DNA of 64,000 nt from Sphingobacterium sp. UBA7855 (GTDB lineage Bacteria > Bacteroidota > Bacteroidia > Sphingobacteriales > Sphingobacteriaceae): NCBI GenBank assembly GCA_002500745.1, contig DLST01000016.1, positions 136,360 through 200,359 of the forward strand, in the 5' to 3' direction. Positions 9,018 through 18,307 of the stretch are shown here, in pieces. The first letter of the stretch is position 1, and every line of letters begins with the position of its first letter. The position numbers were made by a program, and so were the translations under genes. The notes below the pieces were generated by a model, which did not search any database, was not told the origin of the DNA, and was given only the letters and a program-made list of their open reading frames with translations.

Positions 9018-10502
9018 ATGTCATCGCATAACGAATCAATATTAAGAGAACCATTAATGACCGGTAAGGACATTACGTATGCAAAAATTACGGATGATAT
9101 CTTACTACCGGTTGAAAATAAACCAAATAAAGCATGGTGGATTGGTTTTACCGTAGCTGTATTGGGTGCTTTATTATGGGTAGTTAGCGTTAGTTATACC
9201 TTTTGGACAGGTATCGGCGCTTGGGGTCTGAATAAAACTGTAGGCTGGGCTTGGGATATCACCGACTTCGTATGGTGGGTAGGTATCGGTCACGCGGGTA
9301 CGTTGATTTCAGCTGTATTATTAATCTTCCGCCAGAACTGGCGTAATTCAATCAACCGTTCCGCTGAGGCGATGACGATCTTCGCGGTAATCTGTGCGGC
9401 GACATACGTTGTTGCTCACATGGGTCGTCCTTGGTTGGCGTATTGGATTTTCCCACTTCCAAATCAATTTGGATCACTTTGGGTAAACTTTAACTCTCCT
9501 TTGGTATGGGATGCATTCGCGATCTCGACTTACTTCACCGTATCCTTGGTATTCTGGTACTGTGGTTTGTTGCCGGATATCGCGACAATTCGTGACCGTG
9601 CTACTGGATTAAAACAAAAAATCTATTCGGTATTATCATTCGGATGGAATGGTTCGGTTAAGACTTGGCAACGTTTTGAAATCGTGTCATTGATCTTGGC
9701 TGGTATTTCCACGCCGTTGGTACTTTCTGTACACACAATCGTATCCATGGACTTTGCCACTTCGGTTATCCCTGGATGGCACACGACGATCTTCCCTCCA
9801 TATTTCGTGGCAGGTGCGATCTTCTCTGGTTTTGCGATGGTACAGACTTTATTGTTGATCTTACGTAAAGTAATGAACTTTGAGAACTACATCACGATGT
9901 TCCACATTGAGTCGATGAATATCATTATCATGACAACAGGTTCTATCGTAGGTGTGGCTTATTTGACTGAGTTGTTTATCGCCATGTACTCTCGTTCAGA
10001 ATACGAAATGTATGCGTTCGAGAACCGTATGTTGGGTCCATACGCCTGGGCTTACTGGTCGATGATGACGTGTAACGTAATTTCTCCACAGTTATTCTGG
10101 TTCAAAAAAATCCGTACAAGTATTCCGATCTCTTGGATCTTATCGATTGTTGTAAACATCGGTATGTGGTTTGAACGTTTTGTAATTATCGTGACTTCAT
10201 TGCACCGTGATTACTTACCTTCATCTTGGGCAATGTTCTACCCAACTTGGACAGACGTAGGGATCTTTGTAGGTTCGATTGGACTTTTCTTTACATTGTT
10301 CTTGTTGTTCTTACGTTTCTTACCGGGTATTGCTATCGCCGAAGTGAAATTGTTGTTGAAATCATCTTCATTACAACATAAAACTAAGTTGGCTCAAGAA
10401 GGTGCATTCCCTGACGAACAAGTGAAGTACTTCCAAGAATCATTGGAGAAATATGATTCAGTGACAGAAGAAGAGATTAAAGAATTATCAGTTAGAAAAT
10501 AA
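9018..10502 (+). CDS. actC: Alternative complex III subunit ActC (NrfD-like quinol-binding membrane protein)
   Basis: A 494-residue polytopic inner-membrane protein of the NrfD/PsrC family, with about ten hydrophobic segments between residues 38 and 440. In alternative complex III this subunit binds menaquinol and passes electrons to the Fe-S clusters of ActB. Characteristic features include FVWWVGIGHAGTLISA and HIESMNIIIM, with histidine and acidic residues near the membrane faces. The C-terminal tail (about 450-494) is hydrophilic and highly charged. It lies between actB (29 nt) and actD (6 nt), matching the conserved order of the complex. ActF downstream is its paralogue. Confidence 0.94.
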   Translation: MSSHNESILREPLMTGKDITYAKITDDILLPVENKPNKAWWIGFTVAVLGALLWVVSVSYTFWTGIGAWGLNKTVGWAWDITDFVWWVGIGHAGTLISAVLLIFRQNWRNSINRSAEAMTIFAVICAATYVVAHMGRPWLAYWIFPLPNQFGSLWVNFNSPLVWDAFAISTYFTVSLVFWYCGLLPDIATIRDRATGLKQKIYSVLSFGWNGSVKTWQRFEIVSLILAGISTPLVLSVHTIVSMDFATSVIPGWHTTIFPPYFVAGAIFSGFAMVQTLLLILRKVMNFENYITMFHIESMNIIIMTTGSIVGVAYLTELFIAMYSRSEYEMYAFENRMLGPYAWAYWSMMTCNVISPQLFWFKKIRTSIPISWILSIVVNIGMWFERFVIIVTSLHRDYLPSSWAMFYPTWTDVGIFVGSIGLFFTLFLLFLRFLPGIAIAEVKLLLKSSSLQHKTKLAQEGAFPDEQVKYFQESLEKYDSVTEEEIKELSVRK

Positions 10503-10508
10503 TCAGCA

Positions 10509-11045
10509 ATGAGCAATACAAAATATATATTAGGTAGTTTTGCGGATCCCGATGATATGATGCATGGGATCGACAAATTGCAAGCAAACAATATAAGTAT
10601 TTACGACTGCTTTACTCCGATGCCTATTCACGGTATCGAGGCAAAGCTGGGTGTGAAACCTTCTCGCTTGCCTATCGCAGCATTTTGCTTTGGAGCATTA
10701 GGAACGACATTAGGTTTTAGTTTGTTGTATTATACAATGGCGTACGATTGGCCGATGAATATCGGTGGTAAGCCATCTTTTGGTATGCCGAACTTTGTTC
10801 CGGTTACGTTTGAGGTTACGATTTTATTGTGTGCTTTGGGTATGGTTGCTACATTCTTCTTCCGTAACCACTTATTCCCTGGACGTGCACCTCGTGTAAT
10901 GGACTTGAGAGCAACAGATGACCGTTTCATCCTTGCAGTAGATGCCAATGAAAATACAGATCACGCTTTGATCGATAGCTTATTGAAAGAAGCTGGTGCT
11001 GTTGAAGTTAAGTACAATGATAGAAAATATGTTAGCTATGAATAA
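10509..11045 (+). CDS. actD: Alternative complex III subunit ActD (DUF3341)
   Basis: A 178-residue DUF3341 protein with a cytoplasmic N-terminal domain (YILGSFADPDDMMHGIDKL), a two-helix membrane hairpin (about 55-80 and 96-118) and a C-terminal soluble portion (FILAVDANE). In the characterised complexes ActD lies next to ActC/ActF on the cytoplasmic side and is structural, without cofactors; none are visible here. The start is 6 nt after actC. The 3' end overlaps the actE start by 8 nt (ATGAATAA), suggesting translational coupling. Confidence 0.92.
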   Translation: MSNTKYILGSFADPDDMMHGIDKLQANNISIYDCFTPMPIHGIEAKLGVKPSRLPIAAFCFGALGTTLGFSLLYYTMAYDWPMNIGGKPSFGMPNFVPVTFEVTILLCALGMVATFFFRNHLFPGRAPRVMDLRATDDRFILAVDANENTDHALIDSLLKEAGAVEVKYNDRKYVSYE

Positions 11046-11667
11046 GAAGAATTTACTTGGAACGCTTTGCGCCGCTGTGGCATTGACAGCACTTGTTTCT
11101 TCTTGTGGTGACAAAACAACTCGTAGTACAGGTTTAGAGTTTTCTCGTAACATGTACGATCCGCTTGCTTTCAATCCGGATCAACCTAATGCGAATTTTG
11201 CTGATGGTAAAACAGCACAAACACCTCCTAAAGGTACAGATCCTATCGGTTTTACTCGTTTTGAGTATGCCAATACATTAGAGGATTATGAGCGTGCCGG
11301 AAGAGAAGTAAAAAGTCCTTTGGTCGTAAATGCCGAAAATCTTGAAAAAGGTAAAGCTTTGTTCACTACGTATTGCTCTGTATGCCATGGTGTAGAGGGT
11401 AAAGGTGATGGTCCTATCACCAAAGATCGTAGCGTGACAGATTCAAGAGGTACCCGTCAATTAGAGAACTTTCCGCCGCCACCATCTTATCAGCGCACAG
11501 ATGCGGCGAACTCTTCACGAGGTGGTTTGATGGCTGACTTGACTGATGGTAAAATTTACCATACAATTTATTACGGACACAACTCCATGGGATCACATGC
11601 GTCTCAATTATCTCCAGAGGAGAGATGGAAAGTTGTTATGTATGTTCACGAATTACAAAAGAAATAA
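11038..11667 (+). CDS. actE: Alternative complex III subunit ActE (monoheme cytochrome c lipoprotein)
   Basis: A 209-residue monoheme c-type cytochrome, the electron exit subunit of alternative complex III. I place the start at 11038, because this ATG gives a clean lipoprotein signal (MNKKNLLGTLCAA, lipobox LVSSC). Earlier in-frame starts would put hydrophilic residues before it and extend well into actD. One heme motif, CSVCHGVEGKGDGP, lies near residues 114-118, with candidate axial methionines downstream (GLMADL, NSMGSH). The start overlaps the actD stop by 8 nt. In the known ACIII-oxidase supercomplex the monoheme subunit hands electrons to the oxidase, and the oxidase subunit II here lacks its own cytochrome domain. 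Confidence 0.92.
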   Translation: MNKKNLLGTLCAAVALTALVSSCGDKTTRSTGLEFSRNMYDPLAFNPDQPNANFADGKTAQTPPKGTDPIGFTRFEYANTLEDYERAGREVKSPLVVNAENLEKGKALFTTYCSVCHGVEGKGDGPITKDRSVTDSRGTRQLENFPPPPSYQRTDAANSSRGGLMADLTDGKIYHTIYYGHNSMGSHASQLSPEERWKVVMYVHELQKK

Positions 11668-11686
11668 TCTAACATCAGATATATAA

Positions 11687-12922
11687 ATGGGAACTCACAG
11701 TCATCATCACGATTATAATTTCAACGAGCGATACGAGTTTGCTGGCAAAGCTAAAATGTTCAGTATGATCGCTGTTGTACTAGGTATAGCTGCTGTAGCT
11801 ATTGGGTTGCTTTCGGGCGATCACGTTACTGTAGAGCGTACTTATGCCAACTTGTTATTGATGGGTTATTACTTTACATGTGTATGCGCAGCTGGAACAT
11901 TCTTTGTTGCCTTGCAATATGTGACCCAATCTGCATGGTCTGCAGGTTTGGTACGTATACCTCAGGCTATGGCGAGTGTTTTACCAATTGCTTCATTGAT
12001 TTTATTGGTTATTGTAGGTTTAGGTTTAACTACACATAATTTATATCATCACTGGAATGCAGACGGTATCACTGATCCGCATAGTACAAATTATGACCCT
12101 ATCATCGCAGGTAAGTCTGCTTATTTAAATGTTCCATTCTTCTTGATCCGTCAAGTAGTATTTATGGGTACATATAGCATATTTGCAGTTATTTTTGCGA
12201 AGCTTTCTTATAAGGAAGATTTGGAAGGCGGATTGGCTTCTTATAAAAAGTCATTCAAATTGTCAGCAATCTTCTTGGTTATTTTCGGTTTTACCACGCC
12301 TATCTGGTCTTTCGATACCGTGATGTCTTTAGAAGCACACTGGTTTTCGACGATGTTCGGATGGTATAACTTTGCAGCAATGTGGGTAAGTGGTATTTCA
12401 TGTATTACCATCATTGTTGTTGTATTGAAAAAAGCGGGTTATATGAACTGGGTAAACGAAAATCATTTGCACGATTTGGGTAAATTGATGTTCGGTTTCT
12501 CGATCTTCTGGACTTACGTCTGGTTTGCGCAATTCATGTTAATTTGGTATTCAAATATGCCAGAGGAAACAGTTTATTTCTACAAACGTTGGGAACCGGA
12601 ATACAAACCTTGGTTTTGGTTAAGTATTATCATTAACTTTGTGGCACCTTTGTTATTGTTGGTAGACCGCGATGCGAAACGTAAACAAAATGTCATGTTG
12701 TTCGTCGGTATTCTATTATTGGCTGGTCACTGGCTTGATTATTACATCATGATTATGCCAGGTACGGTAGCAGAGCACAGAGGATTTGGTGTCATTGAAA
12801 TCGGAACTGCGCTTGGTTTCTTAGGTTTGTTCACTTTCTTAGTGTTTAGCAAATTAAGCAAGCAGGCATTGGTGCCTAAAAATCATCCTTTGTTGGACGA
12901 GAGTTTGCATCACCAAATATAG
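11687..12922 (+). CDS. actF: Alternative complex III subunit ActF (NrfD-like membrane protein)
   Basis: A 411-residue polytopic membrane protein with roughly ten hydrophobic segments, paralogous to ActC and known in the complex as the second NrfD-like subunit. Known structures place it beside ActC, where it contributes to membrane assembly and possibly proton paths. Recognisable parts are the histidine-rich N-terminus (HSHHHDY), FDTVMSLEAHWFSTMFGWYN and MLIWYSNMPEETVYF. It closes the act gene set; oxidase subunit II follows 44 nt later on the same strand. Confidence 0.93.
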   Translation: MGTHSHHHDYNFNERYEFAGKAKMFSMIAVVLGIAAVAIGLLSGDHVTVERTYANLLLMGYYFTCVCAAGTFFVALQYVTQSAWSAGLVRIPQAMASVLPIASLILLVIVGLGLTTHNLYHHWNADGITDPHSTNYDPIIAGKSAYLNVPFFLIRQVVFMGTYSIFAVIFAKLSYKEDLEGGLASYKKSFKLSAIFLVIFGFTTPIWSFDTVMSLEAHWFSTMFGWYNFAAMWVSGISCITIIVVVLKKAGYMNWVNENHLHDLGKLMFGFSIFWTYVWFAQFMLIWYSNMPEETVYFYKRWEPEYKPWFWLSIIINFVAPLLLLVDRDAKRKQNVMLFVGILLLAGHWLDYYIMIMPGTVAEHRGFGVIEIGTALGFLGLFTFLVFSKLSKQALVPKNHPLLDESLHHQI

Positions 12923-12966
12923 TTTCACTTTTAAAGGAAGGTTACGTAAAAAACGTTATAAAAGAA

Positions 12967-14304
12967 ATGAGCTTTAAATTAAATAATAGATTCAAATCCA
13001 TCTCGGGTTTTGTGCTTGCTCTAGGGTTGCTTTTTGCAAATCCTATCCTGGCGAGTCAACAAGATACAGTAGCATCTGATTCTGCAAAAGTGGCAACTAC
13101 AGCGTTAGCGGCCCCTGCAGCGACGGATTCGGTTGCAAAAGATACAACAGCGGCAGCAGGTACTGCTGCTGTTGCATCTACTAGTTCTGGTACAGAAGCT
13201 AGTGCAGCTGCTCCTGCTGTTGAAGAAGTGAAGCAGATAGACCCTCAGGTTTATAAAAACTTCACATATTATGTGTTGTTGTTCTTAGTTATCTGTACAG
13301 TGGTTGCCGTAATTGGCAAAGTACTTTCGATCTATGAACTGACAAGAAAAATGAACGGTAAATATAATCCGTTTGCGAATAACACATTTCAATCGTCATT
13401 GTTATTCATTTTCTTGGTCGTATTTCTTTATGGTGTGTATTGGTCCTATGTACATTGGGGAGCAGCTTATTGGCGCTCAGCAGTGACGGAGCATGGCGAG
13501 CGTATTGATACCATGTTTATCATTACGACAGCGATCACAACATTTGTATTGGTTATTACACACATTCTGTTGCTGACGTTTACATTTTTGTACCGTATGC
13601 GGGCAAAACGTCAAGCTTACTATTACCCTCATAACAATGCAATCGAGAAATTGTGGACAATTGTCCCTGCTGTCGTATTGACAGTATTGGTACTGTTTGG
13701 TTTCTTTACGTGGAGATCGATCACAAATATTCCTGAAGATCTTCAAAAGTCAGCATTACAGGTTGAGGTTCTTGGTGAGCAGTTTCAATGGAATGTTCGT
13801 TATGCTGGTTCAGATGGCATTATTGGTAAACGTAATTATAAAATGACGACGCCAACTAATCCATACGGTATTGATTTTAATGATAAAAATTCTTGGGATG
13901 ATATTCAAGGATCTGAAATTTGGTTGCCTGTCAATAAACCTGTACGTTTCCATATCATTTCAAAAGATATTATTCACTCTTTCTACATTCCGGATTTCCG
14001 CGTTCAGATCAATGCGGTACCAGGGATGACCAACTATTTCCAATTCACACCTACTGTAACGACAGAAGAGATGCGCGACCGTTTGGGTGATTATAACTAT
14101 GACTTCGTCATGTTGTGTAATAAGATCTGTGGATCTGGTCACTACAATATGCAGAAGAAAGTTGTTGTCGTAACAGAGGAGAAATATAAAGAATGGTTAG
14201 CTAAACAAAATAAATATTTTACTGAGGATTTGCAAAAAGAGTTCAGTGGAAAAACAGCTAACGTGAAAAAGGATAGTGTACAAGTTACAGCATCTTTGAA
14301 CTAA
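12967..14304 (+). CDS. coxB: Cytochrome c oxidase subunit II
   Basis: A 445-residue subunit II of a heme-copper oxidase; it accepts electrons at the binuclear CuA centre on the periplasmic side. After a signal-like N-terminus there is an Ala/Thr/Ser-rich stretch (about residues 35-85) of low complexity. Next come a predicted membrane segment (about 97-117), two more hydrophobic helices (about 140-160 and 180-205) and the transmembrane hairpin before the cupredoxin domain. The CuA motif CNKICGSGHYNM holds the two cysteines, histidine and methionine expected. EQFQWNVRY marks the aromatic electron-entry patch. There is no C-terminal cytochrome c domain, so electrons probably come from ActE or the ActA N-terminal heme. 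Confidence 0.94.
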   Translation: MSFKLNNRFKSISGFVLALGLLFANPILASQQDTVASDSAKVATTALAAPAATDSVAKDTTAAAGTAAVASTSSGTEASAAAPAVEEVKQIDPQVYKNFTYYVLLFLVICTVVAVIGKVLSIYELTRKMNGKYNPFANNTFQSSLLFIFLVVFLYGVYWSYVHWGAAYWRSAVTEHGERIDTMFIITTAITTFVLVITHILLLTFTFLYRMRAKRQAYYYPHNNAIEKLWTIVPAVVLTVLVLFGFFTWRSITNIPEDLQKSALQVEVLGEQFQWNVRYAGSDGIIGKRNYKMTTPTNPYGIDFNDKNSWDDIQGSEIWLPVNKPVRFHIISKDIIHSFYIPDFRVQINAVPGMTNYFQFTPTVTTEEMRDRLGDYNYDFVMLCNKICGSGHYNMQKKVVVVTEEKYKEWLAKQNKYFTEDLQKEFSGKTANVKKDSVQVTASLN

Positions 14305-14332
14305 TTAAGAATTTTTGAATATAAAATCGAAT

Positions 14333-16204
14333 ATGTCAAGTACAGTAATATCGCATAGCGCTGAACATCACGATTCGCACGGCCATCATCACGAGGAGTC
14401 GTTCATCAGAAAGTATATCTTCTCGGGTGACCACAAGATGATTGCTAAGCAATTCTTGATCACTGGTATCATCATGGCAGTTTTTGCGATGCTTTTATCA
14501 GTATTATTCCGTATCCAATTAGCATGGCCGGATAAAGAGTTCCCTATATTAGAAGTATTCTTAGGTAAGTGGGCTGAAGGTGGTCGTATAAAACCGGAGT
14601 TTTTCCTTTCCTTGGTAACCATTCACGGTACCGTAATGGTATTCTTCGTATTGACGGCTGGTCTATCAGGTACTTTTAGTAACTTATTGATTCCATATCA
14701 AATCGGAGCACGCGATATGGCATCTCCTTTTATGAACATGTTGTCCTACTGGTTGTTCTTTGTAGCATCGGTAATTATGGTTGCATCGTTTTTCGTAGAA
14801 AGTGGACCTGCTTCTGCTGGTTGGACAATCTACCCGCCGCTATCGGCTGTTCCTACCGCTATCGCTGGATCTGCAACAGGTATGACCCTGTGGTTGGTGA
14901 GTATGGTTTTATTTGTAGCTTCACAGTTGATCGGTGGTATTAACTATGTAAGTACAATTTTGAACATGCGTACAAAGGGTATGGACTTATGGAAAATGCC
15001 TTTGACAATCTGGGCGTTCTTCTTAACTGCTATCGTGGGTATGTTGTCATTCCCGGTATTGGTTTCAGCAGTTGTTCTTCTGATTTTTGACCGTGCTGCT
15101 GGTACGTCATTCTATTTATCTGATCTTGTTGTTCAAGGACAGATTTTGCCAAACGAAGGTGGATCTCCAATTTTGTTCCAGCACTTGTTCTGGTTCTTAG
15201 GTCACCCTGAGGTATATATCGTTGTTATGCCAGCTTTGGGTTTAACATCTGAGGTTATTGCTACAAACTCTCGTAAACCAATCTTCGGTTACCATGCCAT
15301 GGTTTATTCGTTAATCGGTATCACTGTATTATCGTTTATCGTATGGGGGCACCACATGTTTGTAACGGGTATGAATCCTTTCTTGGGTGGTGTATTTATG
15401 ATTACCACACTGATTATCGCAGTTCCTTCTGCTGTAAAAGCATTTAACTACCTTGCAACATTGTGGAAAGGTAATATCCGTTTCACTCCTGCAATGATGT
15501 TTGCTATCGGTTTGGTATCCTTCTTTATCTCTGGTGGTTTGACAGGATTGTTCCTAGGTAATGCAGCGTTAGATATCAACTTACACGATACGTATTTTGT
15601 TGTTGCCCACTTCCACTTGGTAATGGGATCGGCGTCAATCTTCGGTATGCTTTGTGGTGTTTACCACTGGTATCCTAAGATGTTCGGTCGTATGATGAAC
15701 ACAAAATTAGGTTATTTACACTTTTGGTTGACTTTCATAGGTGCTTATCTGGTATTTTTCCCAATGCACTTTATGGGTATTGATGGTGTTCCCCGCCGGT
15801 ACTATGCATTTACAGAATTTGCTTTCATGGCGAAGTGGGTTTCTGTAAATAAATTGGTTACTTGGGCTGCGATTATCGCTGCCTTAGGTCAGGTAGCATT
15901 CTTATGGAATTTCTTCACATCGATTTTCTTCGGTAAAAAGGCGCCTCAAAACCCTTGGCACTCGAATACATTGGAATGGACTACTCCGGTAGAACATATT
16001 CATGGTAACTGGCCAGGTGAGATTCCAACTGTGCACCGTTGGCCTTACGATTACAGTAAGCCGGGTCATAGTGAGGATTTTATTCCTCAAGATGTTCCTT
16101 TCTCTGAAACCATGAGTTCTAACTTGGCTCATGATTTTGAAGGAGATGAAGAAGCTGAGCGCATCCAATCAGAATGGAATGCTCAAAATGGTAGAAAAGA
16201 CTAA
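14333..16204 (+). CDS. ctaD: Cytochrome c oxidase subunit I
   Basis: The catalytic subunit of an A-type heme-copper oxidase (623 residues from the ATG at 14333; a TTG six codons earlier is less likely). It carries the two hemes and CuB that reduce O2 to water while pumping protons. Seen: LGHPEVYIVVMP, in which the glutamate marks an A1-type D-channel and His/Tyr form the CuB-tyrosine crosslink region; WGHHMFVTGM, with the two CuB histidines; and HDTYFVVAHFHLVMG, with the heme a3 and heme a ligands. About twelve membrane helices span residues 35-560, followed by a hydrophilic acidic tail. The short distance to subunit II implies co-translation. A perfect hairpin follows directly. Confidence 0.96.
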   Translation: MSSTVISHSAEHHDSHGHHHEESFIRKYIFSGDHKMIAKQFLITGIIMAVFAMLLSVLFRIQLAWPDKEFPILEVFLGKWAEGGRIKPEFFLSLVTIHGTVMVFFVLTAGLSGTFSNLLIPYQIGARDMASPFMNMLSYWLFFVASVIMVASFFVESGPASAGWTIYPPLSAVPTAIAGSATGMTLWLVSMVLFVASQLIGGINYVSTILNMRTKGMDLWKMPLTIWAFFLTAIVGMLSFPVLVSAVVLLIFDRAAGTSFYLSDLVVQGQILPNEGGSPILFQHLFWFLGHPEVYIVVMPALGLTSEVIATNSRKPIFGYHAMVYSLIGITVLSFIVWGHHMFVTGMNPFLGGVFMITTLIIAVPSAVKAFNYLATLWKGNIRFTPAMMFAIGLVSFFISGGLTGLFLGNAALDINLHDTYFVVAHFHLVMGSASIFGMLCGVYHWYPKMFGRMMNTKLGYLHFWLTFIGAYLVFFPMHFMGIDGVPRRYYAFTEFAFMAKWVSVNKLVTWAAIIAALGQVAFLWNFFTSIFFGKKAPQNPWHSNTLEWTTPVEHIHGNWPGEIPTVHRWPYDYSKPGHSEDFIPQDVPFSETMSSNLAHDFEGDEEAERIQSEWNAQNGRKD

Positions 16205-16217
16205 TAGAATCTTATTA

Positions 16218-16250
16218 ATAGAGTAGGAGCGATCCTACTCTATTTTATAG
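16218..16250 (+). terminator. Hairpin after oxidase subunit I (terminator or attenuator)
   Basis: A perfect 11-bp inverted repeat (arms 16218-16228 and 16233-16243, loop GCGA) followed by TTTTATAG lies 13 nt after the subunit I stop codon. It has the form of an intrinsic terminator with a short U-run. Since co-oriented oxidase-assembly genes follow, it may only partly stop transcription and set the ratio of the structural genes to ctaA/ctaB and later genes. Confidence 0.65.
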
Positions 16251-16284
16251 AAGTTTGTATTTTTTAAGAGGTAGGGGTAATATT

Positions 16285-17328
16285 ATGTTTCCAGCAGCGG
16301 AGAAGCGATTTATAAAGACCAATTTTATAACGATCATTGTGTTGTTTTTGGTCATTGTTGCTGGAGGAGTGGTTCGGAGTACAGGGTCAGGTATGGGATG
16401 CCCAGATTGGCCAAAATGTTTTAACCGTATTATTCCTCCCACAGATATTTCTCAATTACCTCAAGGATATGAACAGCATTATATTGAAGGAAGAGCAAAG
16501 AAGAACGAACGTTTCGCGAAGATTGTAGAATTTTTCGGGGATAAGGAAATGGCTTACAAACTCCGTACCGATAAGAGTATTTTGCAGCATGAAGAGTTTA
16601 ATGTCGCAAAGACCTGGACGGAATATATTAATCGGTTGGTTGGTGTTGTTTCTGGATTTTGTTTGTTACTGACAGCGATTTATTCTTTCACCTATTTAAA
16701 ATTACGAAGTTCGATCGTTGTATGGTCAGTGATCAATCTTTTTGTTGTAGTCCTTCAGGCGTGGTTAGGATCAATTGTTGTATCGACTAATTTAATGCCT
16801 TGGATTATTACAGTGCATATGCTTTTGGCTATTGTAATTGTTTGCATTAGTATTTATACTTATTTCAAAGCGGTTACATTACGAAACAAAAGCCTACTGG
16901 TCAATCGTTCTTTGGGTATATTAAAAGGACTTGCTATAGCTTCTATTTTACTGATGCTAACACAAGTGATTGTCGGTACGGGTGTTCGGGAAGAGGTTGA
17001 TATGTTAACTGGTTCCACAGTAGCCCGAACTGATTTTATAACGACTATCGGCCAACAGTTTGAATTACATCGCTGGTTGGCATATTGTTCTTTGATTTTA
17101 GTTATCGTATTATTCTTTTTGGTCCGCACAAGTTTTAATTCGGGATCTAAGCAATATAAGTTTGCTTTGATTGCACTAATTCTAGTGGGTATCCAAATGC
17201 TATCAGGAATTATTTTAGCTCGATTTGCAATACCTGCCTTTGCACAGACAACACATTTGGTGGTGGCTACGCTCTTATTTGGAGCGCAGTTTTACTTGTT
17301 GTTATTGTTAAATAAGCAACGGCACTAA
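16285..17328 (+). CDS. ctaA: Heme A synthase (COX15/CtaA family)
   Basis: A 347-residue membrane enzyme that oxidises the C8 methyl of heme O to make heme A, the cofactor of the adjacent oxidase. I use the ATG at 16285; an upstream TTG at 16255 falls directly after the terminator hairpin. Eight hydrophobic segments are visible. The N-terminal VVRSTGSGMGCPDWPKCF motif, with two cysteines, is typical of CtaA. Conserved heme-ligand histidines appear in TVHMLLA, LHRWLAYCS and QTTHLVVA. It follows the oxidase structural genes and precedes ctaB, the enzyme supplying its heme O substrate. Confidence 0.94.
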   Translation: MFPAAEKRFIKTNFITIIVLFLVIVAGGVVRSTGSGMGCPDWPKCFNRIIPPTDISQLPQGYEQHYIEGRAKKNERFAKIVEFFGDKEMAYKLRTDKSILQHEEFNVAKTWTEYINRLVGVVSGFCLLLTAIYSFTYLKLRSSIVVWSVINLFVVVLQAWLGSIVVSTNLMPWIITVHMLLAIVIVCISIYTYFKAVTLRNKSLLVNRSLGILKGLAIASILLMLTQVIVGTGVREEVDMLTGSTVARTDFITTIGQQFELHRWLAYCSLILVIVLFFLVRTSFNSGSKQYKFALIALILVGIQMLSGIILARFAIPAFAQTTHLVVATLLFGAQFYLLLLLNKQRH

Positions 17329-17401
17329 TTACTGCAATCGGGATGTTTATGTTTAAAATGACGTGTTTAATTACACTGATAGTAGGAGGTCTCTTTTAGT
17401 T

Positions 17402-18307
17402 ATGAAAGAATTTATTTCAGATTTTAAAAAGCTTGTTAAGTTGCGACTTACGTTGACGGTGGTATTTTCTGCCTCAATTGCTTTTTTGATCGGATCAAAA
17501 CAACAGGGTGATATCGTCTGGATCAACTGGTTATTGTTGACGTTAGGTGGTTTTCTGGTAACAGGGTCTGCCAATGGTTTTAACGAGATTATTGAAAAAG
17601 ATTTGGATAAACTGATGAAACGTACGGAAGACAGACCCTTGCCGTCTGGCCGGATGACAACTGGACAAGCTTTGGTATTGAGTGTCTTTATGGGCATATT
17701 AGGGACCCTGGTACTTGTTCGATTGAATTTCGTAGCGGGTTTGCTATCTGTATTCTGTATTCTTCTTTACGCGTTTATCTATACACCTCTAAAAAGAAAA
17801 TCGCCAATAGCAGTGTTTGTCGGTGCGTTTCCGGGTGCATTTCCTCCGTTGATAGGATATTATGCAGCCTTTTCGCAAGATGATTTAGCCTACTATAGTG
17901 GACATAACGAAGAGGCCATTATTATTATTCCTTTTGTATTGTTTGCTATTCAGTTTTTATGGCAGTTTCCGCATTTTTGGGCAATAGCCTGGGTGGTGGA
18001 TGACGACTATAAATTAGCGGGCTTTCGCTTATTACCGACGACAAAACGTGATAAGATATCTGCCTTTATGGTATTTTTAACAGGATTGTTTATGATACCA
18101 GCAGGTTTTATACCGTATCATTTTGGCTTTGGTGGGATTTGGTTTACGGTTGTATCGGTAATTGGTGGATTGATGTTTGGTTATTATGGTTATTTGCTGT
18201 TTAAGAATTGTGATATTCCTTCGGCGAAGAAAGTGATGTTTACCTCATTTATCTATCTACCTGTGACACAACTCGTATTATTGCTTAACTTTATTCCGTT
18301 GAAATAA
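17402..18307 (+). CDS. ctaB: Protoheme IX farnesyltransferase (heme O synthase)
   Basis: A 301-residue UbiA-superfamily prenyltransferase that adds a farnesyl group to protoheme to give heme O. The start is placed at ATG 17402; this gives the usual family length, and a GGAGG lies 12 nt upstream. The first Asp-rich motif is NEIIEKDLDKLMKRTEDRPLP and the second is DDDYKLAGFRLLP. Nine hydrophobic segments span the protein. Its stop codon overlaps by one base the ATG of the following subunit-III gene, and ctaA lies upstream, so heme A synthesis is encoded inside the oxidase locus. Confidence 0.95.
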   Translation: MKEFISDFKKLVKLRLTLTVVFSASIAFLIGSKQQGDIVWINWLLLTLGGFLVTGSANGFNEIIEKDLDKLMKRTEDRPLPSGRMTTGQALVLSVFMGILGTLVLVRLNFVAGLLSVFCILLYAFIYTPLKRKSPIAVFVGAFPGAFPPLIGYYAAFSQDDLAYYSGHNEEAIIIIPFVLFAIQFLWQFPHFWAIAWVVDDDYKLAGFRLLPTTKRDKISAFMVFLTGLFMIPAGFIPYHFGFGGIWFTVVSVIGGLMFGYYGYLLFKNCDIPSAKKVMFTSFIYLPVTQLVLLLNFIPLK

